The position numbers were made by a program, and so were the translations under genes. A stretch of 64,000 nucleotides of DNA, taken from Aquimarina sp. BL5 (lineage in GTDB: Bacteria; Bacteroidota; Bacteroidia; Flavobacteriales; Flavobacteriaceae). Positions 16,370 through 25,620 of this stretch are shown here, in pieces. Below the pieces are notes generated by a model. The model ran no database searches and had not been told where the DNA came from. It saw nothing but the letters and a program-made list of their open reading frames with translations. Numbering within the stretch: position 1 is the first letter of the stretch; each line of letters begins with the position of its first letter. The stretch covers positions 1,697,501-1,761,500 of the forward strand of contig NZ_CP031963.1 in assembly GCF_003443675.1 (NCBI RefSeq), read 5' to 3'.

Positions 16370-17121
16370 TTAACAGAGTAATTTTAGTGTATAGTTGTAT
16401 TGTTTTTTTTAACTTATATAGTTGTGAAGATACACAATCTAAAAAAACTAAGCAGGGTGTTATTGAAAACGAACAGTCTATTTCTTTAGAAAAATCTGGT
16501 TACCAGAATGATACACTAAAAACTAAAATTAAAGATAAAACTAAAGATACTTCTGTTTTAGAGGATGAACCTTTTAAGCTCACAAACAAAAATATGAAGA
16601 GCTTCTTATTACAATATGGAAAGGAAAATCCTGAAACATTAGTACGAATAAATACTAAATTTGGAGACATCCACATTCAACTTTATAAAGAATCTCCATT
16701 ACATAGAGCTAATTTTATTTACTTAGTAAAACAAAAATATTTTGATGAAACCTTTTTTTATCGAGTAGCTAAAGGATTCGTGATTCAGGGTGGAAATAGT
16801 GATCGTAACCAAATGGCTCATAAACGTCACGATATTGGAGATTATACTGTGCCCCATGAACCTATTACAGGTCTTAAACACAATCGTGGAGCTGTAGCAT
16901 TGTCAAAACAATGGGTGAACAATCCATCCAATCGATCTACCCCTTATGAATTCTTTATTGTCATTGCAAAACAAGGAGCGCATCATCTAGATGGAGAACA
17001 CACCATATTTGGTAAGGTGGTAAAAGGAATGAATGTAGCTGATAAAATATCAAATGTACCTGTAGATGGCAGTGAATGGCCTAAAGAAAATATCTTTATA
17101 AAAGCAGAGGTAATTCGATAG
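16363..17121 (+). CDS. Cyclophilin-type peptidyl-prolyl isomerase lipoprotein
   Basis: 252 residues with a lipoprotein signal peptide: hydrophobic ILVYSCIVFFNLYSC, lipid-modified Cys at ~21. A polar Lys/Thr-rich linker (~22-85) is followed by a cyclophilin domain (~95-250) containing HRANFIYLVKQKYFDETFFY, RVAKGFVIQGG and the AHHLDGEHTIFGKVVKGM block. It would catalyse proline cis-trans isomerisation of envelope proteins. The start codon lies inside the first codons of the oppositely oriented Nudix gene, so its promoter must be within that gene. Confidence 0.9.
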   Translation: MSFNRVILVYSCIVFFNLYSCEDTQSKKTKQGVIENEQSISLEKSGYQNDTLKTKIKDKTKDTSVLEDEPFKLTNKNMKSFLLQYGKENPETLVRINTKFGDIHIQLYKESPLHRANFIYLVKQKYFDETFFYRVAKGFVIQGGNSDRNQMAHKRHDIGDYTVPHEPITGLKHNRGAVALSKQWVNNPSNRSTPYEFFIVIAKQGAHHLDGEHTIFGKVVKGMNVADKISNVPVDGSEWPKENIFIKAEVIR

Positions 17122-17165
17122 ATAGCTGCTTAAAAAATGATAGTTATATTTTTTAAACAGCTATC
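17121..17165. terminator. Bidirectional terminator between convergent genes
   Basis: 17-bp arms gatagctgcttaaaaaa (17121-17137) and ttttttaaacagctatc (17149-17165) pair with a single mismatch and are flanked by A- and T-runs on both strands. It sits between the cyclophilin gene and the minus-strand peptide gene. Confidence 0.8.
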
Positions 17166-17174
17166 ATCAATAAT

Positions 17175-17336
17175 TTAGCAAGGATCAGCTATTGTTTCGC
17201 ACTGACAAGTATTTTTAGTACCCACAGCATTCTTTACGCGCTCCTTATAAGGTCCCATAGGATGTGCTAACCCTCCTTTTAACTTTGAAATAGTTTCTTT
17301 ACGTAATTCTAAGTGCTTAAAGTTCTTCGTTTTCAT
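17175..17336 (-). CDS. Short double-glycine leader peptide, RiPP-precursor-like
   Basis: 53 codons. Leader MKTKNFKHLELRKETISKLK then Gly-Gly at 21-22, close to the LxLxKETIxxL...GG leader of Bacteroidota RiPP/lanthipeptide precursors. The core is 31 residues with three Cys clustered at the C-terminus (TCQCETIADPC). It is flanked by a bidirectional terminator downstream and the RDD gene upstream. No maturase or transporter is adjacent, so it is an orphan precursor if functional. Confidence 0.68.
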   Translation of the reverse strand: MKTKNFKHLELRKETISKLKGGLAHPMGPYKERVKNAVGTKNTCQCETIADPC

Positions 17337-17414
17337 GATATAAGATTTTATGATTTATATCAGTATATCAACAAACCTAAAAATTTGTTACCCAAAAAGA
17401 AAAAATGACATCCT

Positions 17415-18128
17415 CTATTTCTGCGTATAATAATTAAAGTCTTCTAATACCTTCGAAAGAAATTGCACTGGTTTTTCCTGAGGTGTAATCTGCATAAGAC
17501 CACTTACCTTATTAGAGAGTTCTAAAATAATATTATGGTTTCCGTTCCTTCTGGCATCCTGGTAAATCGCTTTTATTTTGCGCATTTCCATATCACTAAA
17601 AACAGTAACTTGTGGGTATACCGGTTTATAGTCGTCTGGTATATCTACTAAAATTGTTTGATGAAATCTAACTTTTTGCTGCTCACTTATTACCGTAGTT
17701 CCGGCAGCCATATCTCCTAGTCGTTGCCCGGTTCCTTTAAAAAGAATTGCTACTACGGCAATTCCTCCAGATGCTAATGTAATGTCCAGTAATCTAAGTA
17801 ACCATCGAATAAGATAACCAGAAAAGGCTGGTCTTGATCCATCCAACCGCACCACTTTTATCTTCATAGTCGCTTTTCCAGGAGTTCTACCATCCCAAAA
17901 AGTTTCCCACAATAAAAAGTAAAGAAAAGGAGGAAGTCCTATTATTAGCCAAAATGACCATTCGTCTCCAACATCTAAATCTAAAGCTCCTATAAAAAAA
18001 ATTGCAACGATAAAATAGGCAATAATAATCAAGAGATCGATCAAGTATGCCAAGATCCTTTCTCCTATTCCAGCTGCATTTTGCTGTATACTTACATTTT
18101 GAGCAGTTTCTATTTGAAAATTATCCAT
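17415..18128 (-). CDS. RDD family membrane protein
   Basis: 237 residues. The RDD domain begins GERILAYLIDLLIIIAYF, includes the WDGRTPGKATMKIKVVRLDG motif at ~85-105 and has three to four transmembrane helices, followed by a soluble C-terminal ~80 residues. Function unknown; RDD proteins are small integral membrane proteins. It is divergent, 36 bp from the SpoIIM-like gene, and belongs to the conserved RDD/SpoIIM/DUF4129/MoxR/DUF58 neighbourhood. Confidence 0.9.
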   Translation of the reverse strand: MDNFQIETAQNVSIQQNAAGIGERILAYLIDLLIIIAYFIVAIFFIGALDLDVGDEWSFWLIIGLPPFLYFLLWETFWDGRTPGKATMKIKVVRLDGSRPAFSGYLIRWLLRLLDITLASGGIAVVAILFKGTGQRLGDMAAGTTVISEQQKVRFHQTILVDIPDDYKPVYPQVTVFSDMEMRKIKAIYQDARRNGNHNIILELSNKVSGLMQITPQEKPVQFLSKVLEDFNYYTQK

Positions 18129-18164
18129 TAATTATGTTTCTTTGAAGCTCCTAATTTTTGATCC

Positions 18165-19136
18165 ATGCGTGAGGCGGCTTTTGTGAAGCAAAATAAAGAT
18201 AAATGGTTAAAATTTGAAAGTGTTCTGCTTAATAATGCACAAATAACTCCAGATGAGCTTTCCAGTTTATATATTGAGATCACTGATCATTTGAGTTACG
18301 CGAGAACTTTCTACCCTAATAGCCAAACATTCAACTACTTAAACGGACTTGCTTCTAACGCACATCAAAAAATATATAAAACAAAAAAAGAAAAGAAAAA
18401 TCGATTTTATTCCTTTTGGGTAAAAGAATTTCCTTTAGAGTTTTATAAATATCAGCGACAGCTTCTTATTGCTTTTTTAATTTCGGCACTTTTTACTGCT
18501 ATAGGAGTTTATTCTTCGGCTACGGATGGAGCATTTGTTAGATCTATCCTAGGAGATGGTTATGTTAATATGACATTAGAGAATATTGAGAATGATGATC
18601 CTATGGCTGTGTATAAAAAGATGGAGGAAACGAATATGTTTCTAGGAATCACTATCAATAATATTAAGGTTGCATTATATTGTTTTTCCTTTGGAGTGAT
18701 GTTAGGGATAGGTACTATTTTTATGCTGATGCAAAACTTTATTATGTTAGGCTCTTTTCAGTATTTCTTCTATGAAAAAGGATTACTCTGGGAAAGTGCC
18801 CGTACCATATGGATACACGGAACGATAGAAATTTCGGTTATTATTATTGCAGGATGTGCAGGATTAGTAGTTGGCAACTCTATTTTATTCCCAAAAACGT
18901 ATACGCGTCTTACCTCTTTTGTTAGAGGTGTTAAAGCAGGATTAAAAATTGTGATAAGTACAGTTCCTTTCTTTATTATTGCAGGTTTCTTAGAAGGTTT
19001 TGTAACTAGACATACAGAAATGCCGGATTGGCTGGCTATTTTTATTATACTGGGATCTTTAAGCTTAATTCTATTCTATTACGTTATATATCCCAGACAA
19101 TTATATAAAAAATCAATTTTGACAGATGGACAATAA
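18165..19136 (+). CDS. SpoIIM-like (stage II sporulation M family) membrane protein
   Basis: 323 residues: a soluble N-terminal region (~1-95, REAAFVKQNKDKWLKFE) and then about six hydrophobic helices. NNIKVALYCFSFGVMLGIGT and HGTIEISVIIIAGCAGLVVG are the SpoIIM (DUF95) family signatures. Despite the name, no sporulation role is expected in flavobacteria. First gene of a compact six-gene operon; its 3' end overlaps the next gene by 11 bp. Confidence 0.88.
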   Translation: MREAAFVKQNKDKWLKFESVLLNNAQITPDELSSLYIEITDHLSYARTFYPNSQTFNYLNGLASNAHQKIYKTKKEKKNRFYSFWVKEFPLEFYKYQRQLLIAFLISALFTAIGVYSSATDGAFVRSILGDGYVNMTLENIENDDPMAVYKKMEETNMFLGITINNIKVALYCFSFGVMLGIGTIFMLMQNFIMLGSFQYFFYEKGLLWESARTIWIHGTIEISVIIIAGCAGLVVGNSILFPKTYTRLTSFVRGVKAGLKIVISTVPFFIIAGFLEGFVTRHTEMPDWLAIFIILGSLSLILFYYVIYPRQLYKKSILTDGQ

Positions 19137-19998
19137 TTACATAGAATTTAAAAAGAAGAGAGAATTAGGAGAAATTCTTGCAGACACTTTTGCTTTTTTA
19201 AGAATCAATTTTAAATCGATATTTTCCGTACTTGCAAAAACTTGCTTGATACCCTTTATATTACTATTAATTTCTTTTGGTTATCAAGCTTATGCCGCTT
19301 CGAGTATTTTTGACAGCTTCGATTTCTATAATTCTAACATATTCAGTTCAGGTAACATTCTCTTTTCATACTTATTAGTTTTTATTACCTCAGCCGTTTT
19401 CTATTCTTCGTTTTTTGGAGCCATAATGATTCTAATAAAGGAATACGCTAATAATAACGGAATCATTTCTGAACAAAATGTTGTTACCGAATTCAAAGAT
19501 CAATTCAGTAAAATTATTGGTCTCGGTATAATTGGTTTTATAATTGTTACTTTATCATTCTGTCTATGTATTGTTCCAGTTTTATACTTTTTTGTTCCTA
19601 TGAATCTTATTTTTTCAATAATGATATTCAGAAATAAAGGTATTGGAGATTCATTATCAGAGAGTTTTGATATCATTAAAAATGAATTTTGGATTACTTT
19701 TGCTACCTATCTTATTATAATGATATTATTATACATTGTAAGTCTTGTCATTTCTATTCCTATTATTATATATACAATGTTTAAAACATTTACAGCTGCT
19801 ACTGAAGGAGGTATGCCCGATTTATCAGTTTTCAAAGATTGGTGGTTTATTTTGTTGAATACTATTCTTTCCGGATTACAATATTTCCTTATTATAATCA
19901 TAGCTATTTCTAGTGCATTTATATATTTCAATCTAAATGAAAGAAAACATCATACAGGAACATTAGAACAGATTGATTCTTTAGGTAAATCCGAATAA
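19126..19998 (+). CDS. Polytopic membrane protein of the SpoIIM/MoxR cluster
   Basis: 290 residues with about six transmembrane helices (e.g. LIPFILLLISFGYQAYA, IIGLGIIGFIIVTLSFCLCI, LQYFLIIIIAISSAFIYFNL). A Pro/Phe-rich PMNLIFSIMIFRNKGIGDSL segment resembles the glycerophosphodiesterase membrane-domain/DUF975-like proteins found in equivalent clusters. No enzymatic motif is seen. It overlaps its upstream neighbour and abuts the next gene with 1 bp between them. Confidence 0.8.
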   Translation: MDNNYIEFKKKRELGEILADTFAFLRINFKSIFSVLAKTCLIPFILLLISFGYQAYAASSIFDSFDFYNSNIFSSGNILFSYLLVFITSAVFYSSFFGAIMILIKEYANNNGIISEQNVVTEFKDQFSKIIGLGIIGFIIVTLSFCLCIVPVLYFFVPMNLIFSIMIFRNKGIGDSLSESFDIIKNEFWITFATYLIIMILLYIVSLVISIPIIIYTMFKTFTAATEGGMPDLSVFKDWWFILLNTILSGLQYFLIIIIAISSAFIYFNLNERKHHTGTLEQIDSLGKSE

Positions 19999-19999
19999 C

Positions 20000-20752
20000 T
20001 TGAAAATACTACTTTACTTTTTATTACTAACGGCTTCTTTTTCTGTATCTGCAAAGATCCAAGATAGTACAACGGTATCAGAATCTCAAGAGGTAATATA
20101 TGATCTTGATGCTACCAAAGAAATCAAAAAGTTTAGTTCTGATAAAATTCAGGAATTATTAAATGAGAATGACTTTAACTATACCGAATATGATGAACCT
20201 GATAACATCTGGACACGATTTAAAAAATGGTTAGGTCAAATATGGGATAGATTTACACAGTGGTTGTTTGGTGCTGGAGAAGTTACAGGATTTTGGGCTA
20301 TTTTGCTTAGACTATTACCTTATCTAATCATTGTAGGTGTATTATTTTTATTAGGATGGTTATTTATTAGGGTAAATCCAAGAGATATGCTCTTCGAAAA
20401 ACGGGAAGCTCCACAAATTATACTTACCGATGATGAAGATATTATTCAGAATCAAGATATTCAACAATTGATAGAATTAGCGCTAAAAGAAAATAATTAC
20501 AGACTAGCAATAAGGTATTATTACCTTTCTGTGTTAAAAAAACTATCAGATACCGAATTAATCAACTGGGAATCTCAAAAAACGAATACCGATTATTTAA
20601 AAGAACTGACTGATGACTCCTTAAAAAGTAAGTTTCAGAATATTACTCGATTATATGACTTTATTTGGTATGGAAGTTTTGAAGTTGACGAGAAATCGTT
20701 TCATCAGGCGCAACAAAAATTTAAATCAATAACCAATAGTATACCCTCATAA
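20000..20752 (+). CDS. DUF4129 domain membrane protein
   Basis: 250 residues using a TTG start at 20000 immediately after the preceding stop; this yields a good signal peptide (MKILLYFLLLTASFSVSA). A single transmembrane helix at ~95-120 (LLRLLPYLIIVGVLFLLGWL) precedes a cytoplasmic domain with LIELALKENNYRLAIRYYYL and LSDTELINWESQKTNTDYL, typical of DUF4129. DUF4129 proteins often accompany MoxR/DUF58 systems or transglutaminase-like proteins. Confidence 0.85.
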   Translation: MKILLYFLLLTASFSVSAKIQDSTTVSESQEVIYDLDATKEIKKFSSDKIQELLNENDFNYTEYDEPDNIWTRFKKWLGQIWDRFTQWLFGAGEVTGFWAILLRLLPYLIIVGVLFLLGWLFIRVNPRDMLFEKREAPQIILTDDEDIIQNQDIQQLIELALKENNYRLAIRYYYLSVLKKLSDTELINWESQKTNTDYLKELTDDSLKSKFQNITRLYDFIWYGSFEVDEKSFHQAQQKFKSITNSIPS

Positions 20753-20753
20753 T

Positions 20754-21968
20754 TTGTTAAGTAAAAAGTCTAAAATATTTATCATTATAATCATAGCTGT
20801 TGTAGGCTTACTTACTTTTTTGGAAGCAAGTGAACCAGAACCTATCAATTGGTTTCCTAGCTATGCTAAGACTGACAAAATTCCTTTAGGAACATTCGTC
20901 TCTTATTCTATAATGAAAGAGACTTTTGAAGATCGCGGACTAAAAGATATCAACCAACCTCCTTATGAGTTTTTATTGGATAATGATACAGTATCTGGAA
21001 CCTACTTTTTCGTAAATGGATCCATAGGTTTTGATGATAGCGAATTGGATAGAATATTGAGCTGGGTAGAAAAAGGAAATACCTTATTTGTATCTTCCAA
21101 AACAATTAGTAGAAACCTACTAGACACGCTGTTAATCGATACAGATAATCTGGTATCAATCGATGACATTTCTACACAACCAATGGTAGAATTGGTTAAT
21201 AAAAATTTAAAAGAAGAAAAACCGTATCATTATGACCGTGATGTATATAATCCTTATTTTAGTGAAATAGATACTGTTAATACTACAGTTCTTGGAGTTA
21301 CGCAACTATACAATGACACTTTACTGATTAAAGACCCAAAACTAAATTATATCAAACAATCTTTTGGTGATGGAGAAATACTACTTCATTCTTTTCCTGA
21401 AGCTTTTGGTAATTACTTTATGTTAACAGACAAAAATTATGAATACACTCAGAATATGTTATCATATCTAGATTCAACTAAAAAAATTCTCTGGGATAAT
21501 CATTATAAATCAGGAAAAACATTCTATACATCTCCATTATTTTTCTTATTTCAAAACAGGTATCTGAAATGGGCATATTATATCTTAATAATTGGAGTAT
21601 TACTTTTCGTTATTTTTGAAGGAAAGCGAAAACAAAGAAGCATCCCAATTATAGAACCTCTTAAAAACCAGACACTAGCCTTTACCAGAACGATTAGTGC
21701 AATGTACTATGAAACGGAAAAACATAAAGAAATTGCAGAAAAACAAAACCTTCTCTTTTTAGACTATGTTCATCACGATCTTAGAATACAGACAAACACA
21801 CTGGATGAAAAAACATTGTTAGATATTTCTGCCAGAAGTAATAATGACATAGAAGACACTAAAAGTTTGTTTAAGTATTTTGAAGAACTCAATCGAAAAA
21901 GAGTTATCTCGAAAGAAGAATTAATTCGGTTATATGATATGATAACCGAATTTAAAAATAAATCATAA
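20754..21968 (+). CDS. DUF4350 domain membrane protein
   Basis: 404 residues with a TTG start one base after the previous stop. An N-terminal transmembrane helix (IFIIIIIAVVGLLTFLEA) is followed by a DUF4350 domain (~35-240, including SWVEKGNTLFVSSKTISRNL, a Rossmann-like GATase-type fold). A second helix lies at ~275-290 (WAYYILIIGVLLFVIFEG), followed by a helical tail. The family is a standard member of MoxR/DUF58 operons; function unknown. Confidence 0.85.
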   Translation: MLSKKSKIFIIIIIAVVGLLTFLEASEPEPINWFPSYAKTDKIPLGTFVSYSIMKETFEDRGLKDINQPPYEFLLDNDTVSGTYFFVNGSIGFDDSELDRILSWVEKGNTLFVSSKTISRNLLDTLLIDTDNLVSIDDISTQPMVELVNKNLKEEKPYHYDRDVYNPYFSEIDTVNTTVLGVTQLYNDTLLIKDPKLNYIKQSFGDGEILLHSFPEAFGNYFMLTDKNYEYTQNMLSYLDSTKKILWDNHYKSGKTFYTSPLFFLFQNRYLKWAYYILIIGVLLFVIFEGKRKQRSIPIIEPLKNQTLAFTRTISAMYYETEKHKEIAEKQNLLFLDYVHHDLRIQTNTLDEKTLLDISARSNNDIEDTKSLFKYFEELNRKRVISKEELIRLYDMITEFKNKS

Positions 21969-22014
21969 CAATAAAGATATAGAACGATCTCTTACTGAGA
22001 ATAAATATAATCAT

Positions 22015-23106
22015 ATGGAAAACGAAGAGTTACAAAATGATGGTTTAGAAAATACTCCTCAGGAAACCGAGGGAAATACCGCTCCTATTGACACTCCGCA
22101 GGAGGTTACGACGACTACTGAAGCTACTTCAGAAAATATAAATTTTGAAAATCGTATTGATCTTAGTGAGTTACAACAAGCGGTAGAAAAATTAAAAACT
22201 GAATTAGCAAAAGTAATTGTTGGTCAACAGGATTTTATTGAACTACTAATCGTTTCACTCTTATCTAATGGTCACGTGCTTATTGAGGGGGTTCCTGGAA
22301 TTGCCAAAACAATTACTGCAAAACTATTTGCCAAAACACTTGAAACAGGATTTAATAGGATTCAATTTACTCCTGATCTAATGCCTAGTGATGTTCTAGG
22401 AACTTCTATACTGAATATGAAAACTAGTGATTTCGAATTTAAGAAAGGGCCAATATTTTCTAATATGGTACTAATTGATGAAATCAACCGTGCTCCTGCA
22501 AAGACACAGGCAGCTCTATTTGAGGTTATGGAAGAACGTCAGGTAACTATTGATGGAATACGATATGTTATGGAACCTCCTTTTATGGTCTTAGCTACAC
22601 AAAATCCAATTGAACAAGAAGGAACCTATGCTTTACCAGAAGCACAACTAGACCGTTTCTTATTTAAAATCAAAGTGGACTACCCATCATTAGAGGAAGA
22701 AGTAGACATTCTGAAAACGCATCATGAAAGAAAAACCCAAAAACCATTAGAAATGGTGAATCCTGTGATGACACCAGAAAAACTAATGGAGTACAAGAAA
22801 AAAACTCAGGAAGTTATTATAGAAGAAAAGATTCTAGGATATATCGCAGAAATCGTTACCAAAACGAGAACACATCCACATCTTTATCTTGGAGGTTCTC
22901 CACGCGCTTCTATTGCGGTTATGAATGCTTCAAAAGCATTTGCCGCAATTAACGGTAGAGATTTTGTTACTCCAGAAGATATTAAAAAGTCGCTATATCC
23001 TGTATTACGTCATCGTATTATATTATCTCCGGAACGCGAAATGGAAGGAATGACTACAGAAAATGTCATTGAGATGATTTTACAATCAGTAGAAATCCCA
23101 CGTTAA
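22015..23106 (+). CDS. MoxR-family AAA+ ATPase
   Basis: 363 residues with an acidic, Thr/Glu-rich N-terminal extension (~1-45). The AAA core contains Walker A GVPGIAKTITAK, Walker B MVLIDEINRAP, sensor-1 ATQNPIEQEGTYALPEAQLD and a C-terminal lid (GGSPRASIAVMNASKAFAA). MoxR ATPases act as chaperones that activate or assemble partner proteins, often vWA/DUF58 proteins such as the next gene product. Central gene of the operon. Confidence 0.94.
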   Translation: MENEELQNDGLENTPQETEGNTAPIDTPQEVTTTTEATSENINFENRIDLSELQQAVEKLKTELAKVIVGQQDFIELLIVSLLSNGHVLIEGVPGIAKTITAKLFAKTLETGFNRIQFTPDLMPSDVLGTSILNMKTSDFEFKKGPIFSNMVLIDEINRAPAKTQAALFEVMEERQVTIDGIRYVMEPPFMVLATQNPIEQEGTYALPEAQLDRFLFKIKVDYPSLEEEVDILKTHHERKTQKPLEMVNPVMTPEKLMEYKKKTQEVIIEEKILGYIAEIVTKTRTHPHLYLGGSPRASIAVMNASKAFAAINGRDFVTPEDIKKSLYPVLRHRIILSPEREMEGMTTENVIEMILQSVEIPR

Positions 23107-23108
23107 TT

Positions 23109-24443
23109 GTGATTAAATTCTATAAATCCTTATACCTAAGCTCTAGAGTATTTTATATACTCGCTATCCTATCGGTACTATTTTTAGTTTCGTATTGGTT
23201 TCATGCAGTATACCCATTAGCTTGGTTATTAGTATGGGGATTGATGATTACTTTTTTGTTTGATGCTGTTATTTTATTCAACACCAGAAATGGAATTGAA
23301 GCGAACAGGTTACTACCAGAGAAGTTTTCGAACAGTGACTTTAATGCGATTCCGGTTAGGGTAAAAAACAACTATTCATTTACTACCTACACAGAAATAA
23401 TTGATGAAATTCCTGTTCAGTTTCAAAAACGTGATTTCTTAAAAACAGGTATAATTACCCCAAAATCAACCTTAGATTTCGAATATTCGTTGAGACCTGT
23501 TAAAAGAGGTGAGTATGTTTTTGGTCATTTGCACGTGTATGCTATGACTAAAATCAACTTAGTCAAAAGACGTTATAGTTTTGATAAATCGGCTATGGTA
23601 AAAGTATATCCTTCTTTTATTCAAATGAAGAAATACGATTTTCTGGCTATCGATAATAAACTAACTCAGTTCGGACTTAAAAAAATCAGACGTATTGGTC
23701 ATACTATGGAGTTTGAGCAAATCAAAGAATACGTCATTGGCGATGATGTGCGAACCATTAACTGGAAAGCTACTGCTAAGCATGGGAACTTAATGATTAA
23801 TCAATTTCAGGATGAAAAATCACAACCGATTTACTCCATTATTGATGAAAGTCGAGTAATGAAAATGCCTTTCAAAGAATTGAGTTTATTAGATTATGCG
23901 ATAAATAGCACCTTAGCATTTTCTAATATAGCGCTTAAAAAAAATGACAAAGTAGGAATGCTTACTTTTTCTAAAACAGTTAGTAATTTTTTACCTGCAA
24001 GTAGAAAGAAAACATATATCAATAATGTATCAGAAACTTTATACAATGTCAAAACACAGTTTCTGGATGCTGATTTTGGATTATTATATGCACACGCAAG
24101 AAGACAGATAAATCATCGCAGTCTTTTATTGTTATATACGAACTTTGAACATATTTCTGCTTTAAAAAGACAACTTCCCTATTTACAAGCGCTAGCAAAA
24201 AAACATCTTTTGGTTGTAATTTTCTTTGAAAATACCGAGCTACATCAACTTATAAATTATAGTGCGGAGGATTTAGAAGGAATCTATGATCAAACGATTG
24301 CACAGCAATTCGCATACGACAAAAAAATAATGGTAAAAGAATTACAAAGGCATGGAATTCAAACTGTTTTAACATCTCCTGAAGATCTAACGGTAAACAC
24401 CATCAATAAATATCTGGAGATAAAAGCAAGAGGGCTTTTGTAA
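23109..24443 (+). CDS. DUF58 domain protein (vWA-like partner of MoxR)
   Basis: 444 residues with a GTG start 2 bp after the moxR-like stop. Two hydrophobic helices at the N-terminus (~12-55) anchor it. The DUF58 signature GDDVRTINWKATAKHGNLMI lies at ~205-225, and a vWA-like fold follows, where the metal-site region reads SIIDESRVM. It is the expected client of the preceding ATPase. Last gene of the RDD/SpoIIM cluster; about 200 bp of non-coding sequence follow. Confidence 0.92.
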   Translation: MIKFYKSLYLSSRVFYILAILSVLFLVSYWFHAVYPLAWLLVWGLMITFLFDAVILFNTRNGIEANRLLPEKFSNSDFNAIPVRVKNNYSFTTYTEIIDEIPVQFQKRDFLKTGIITPKSTLDFEYSLRPVKRGEYVFGHLHVYAMTKINLVKRRYSFDKSAMVKVYPSFIQMKKYDFLAIDNKLTQFGLKKIRRIGHTMEFEQIKEYVIGDDVRTINWKATAKHGNLMINQFQDEKSQPIYSIIDESRVMKMPFKELSLLDYAINSTLAFSNIALKKNDKVGMLTFSKTVSNFLPASRKKTYINNVSETLYNVKTQFLDADFGLLYAHARRQINHRSLLLLYTNFEHISALKRQLPYLQALAKKHLLVVIFFENTELHQLINYSAEDLEGIYDQTIAQQFAYDKKIMVKELQRHGIQTVLTSPEDLTVNTINKYLEIKARGLL

Positions 24444-24653
24444 TTATAATTTCGAGTTTTAGATTTTAGATTGACAATTTTAATATAGAGATCACTCACG
24501 TTAAAATACTCCCTTACTCATCTGCTCACATACTAGAATACATTTCATCCTATAAATTCTACAATTCAGTTAGATACTTTATAAATAGACATAAGATTTA
24601 TAGACTTTTGAATCATCAAAACGAAATAATAAAAATCAAAAAACTAAACTCTT

Positions 24654-25073
24654 ATGAAAACTCTAATCTTACTTTTAGCAATGACAGCTGTAAATTTTGT
24701 AACCAAGGCACAAGATTCTACAGGAATTACTATCACCGTAACAGTACCTAATGTATCAAACTCTGACGGTGCTGTACTTTTTGGATTATATGACGAAGCT
24801 ACTTTTATGAAAGCTGCTCCTGTTAAATCAGCAAAAGGTGAAATTATAGATGGTATTGCCAAAATTACATTTACAGATATCCCTGCTGGAGAATATGGAA
24901 TTTCTTGTGTGCATGATGCCAATAATAACCAAAGAATGGATTTTGAAGAAAATGGAATGCCGAAGGAAAGTTATGGAGTATCCAATAATAACATGAGCTA
25001 CGGGCCCCCGATGTGGTCAGATGCAAAATTTGAAGTAAATACTGAAAATTTGGAACTGGAAATTAGATTTTAA
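24654..25073 (+). CDS. DUF2141 domain secreted protein (second copy)
   Basis: 139 residues: signal peptide (MKTLILLLAMTAVNFVTKAQ) and a DUF2141 domain with GEYGISCVHDANNNQRMDFE and ESYGVSNNNMSYGPPMWSDA. It is paralogous to the protein at 6014-6436, with the same length and end motif, but sits alone. Function unknown. Confidence 0.88.
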   Translation: MKTLILLLAMTAVNFVTKAQDSTGITITVTVPNVSNSDGAVLFGLYDEATFMKAAPVKSAKGEIIDGIAKITFTDIPAGEYGISCVHDANNNQRMDFEENGMPKESYGVSNNNMSYGPPMWSDAKFEVNTENLELEIRF

Positions 25074-25103
25074 TCAACCAATACATAGTCATCAATCAAA
25101 AAG

Positions 25104-25135
25104 AGGGTTTTGCCTGTAAAATAAGGCAAAACCCT
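25104..25135. terminator. Bidirectional terminator
   Basis: A 12-bp stem agggttttgcct/aggcaaaaccct with an 8-base loop, flanked by A-rich and T-rich sequence. It lies between the convergent DUF2141 and lipoprotein genes. Confidence 0.85.
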
Positions 25136-25152
25136 TTCTTCATCCCACAATA

Positions 25153-25458
25153 TTAACCATTATCTTCACAACTACTTTCACTAGCATCGCGTAATGCTTC
25201 CTCCAAATCAGCATCCTCGATAAAAGGACAGCTATCTAATTCGTTTAAATATGTAATCGAAGCTGCTCTAAAAGCTTCACAGTTTTCTACCGTTGGATCA
25301 TTAGAAAAACGTTCTAATGTATTGCTGTAATTTTCTATTGCTGATAAAGGCACACACCCTCCCGTAAGTTCTTCTACAATATCTTCTTCAGAGCAAGATG
25401 TTAATAATGCACTCATACTTAATCCCATTACTACTAAAGATTTCCTTACTATTCTCAT
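25153..25458 (-). CDS. Small secreted lipoprotein, unknown function
   Basis: 101 residues. A signal peptide with lipobox (MGLSMSALLTSC) predicts a lipid-anchored protein with Cys at ~22. The mature part is acidic with five more Cys (GGCVPL, VENCEAF, LDSCPF, SSCEDNG) and could form disulfides. I recognise no family; similar small Cys-containing lipoproteins are common in flavobacteria. Confidence 0.75.
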   Translation of the reverse strand: MRIVRKSLVVMGLSMSALLTSCSEEDIVEELTGGCVPLSAIENYSNTLERFSNDPTVENCEAFRAASITYLNELDSCPFIEDADLEEALRDASESSCEDNG

Positions 25459-25594
25459 TTTTTTAATTTTTAATTATTATAAGTTTTGTTGTTTAGTGTT
25501 GTTAAAGAATAAGAGGTAAACATTTTCTAAAAAAACTTCTATAGATAAAACAAATTTTTACCATTTATTTAATCAATATTATCAATAGCTTTTT

Positions 25595-25602
25595 TATTTT
25601 TG
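25595..25602 (+). promoter_or_regulatory. Probable -7 element of the oxyR promoter
   Basis: TATTTTTG agrees with TAnnTTTG and sits 19 bases before the ATG at 25621. No confident -33 partner was found. Confidence 0.4.
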
Positions 25603-25620
25603 TGATGCAAAAAAGCCACA

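Noticed and set aside
18165..19136. Sporulation gene
   Set aside because: The SpoIIM family name reflects homology only; context is the RDD/MoxR/DUF58 cluster of a non-sporulating lineage.
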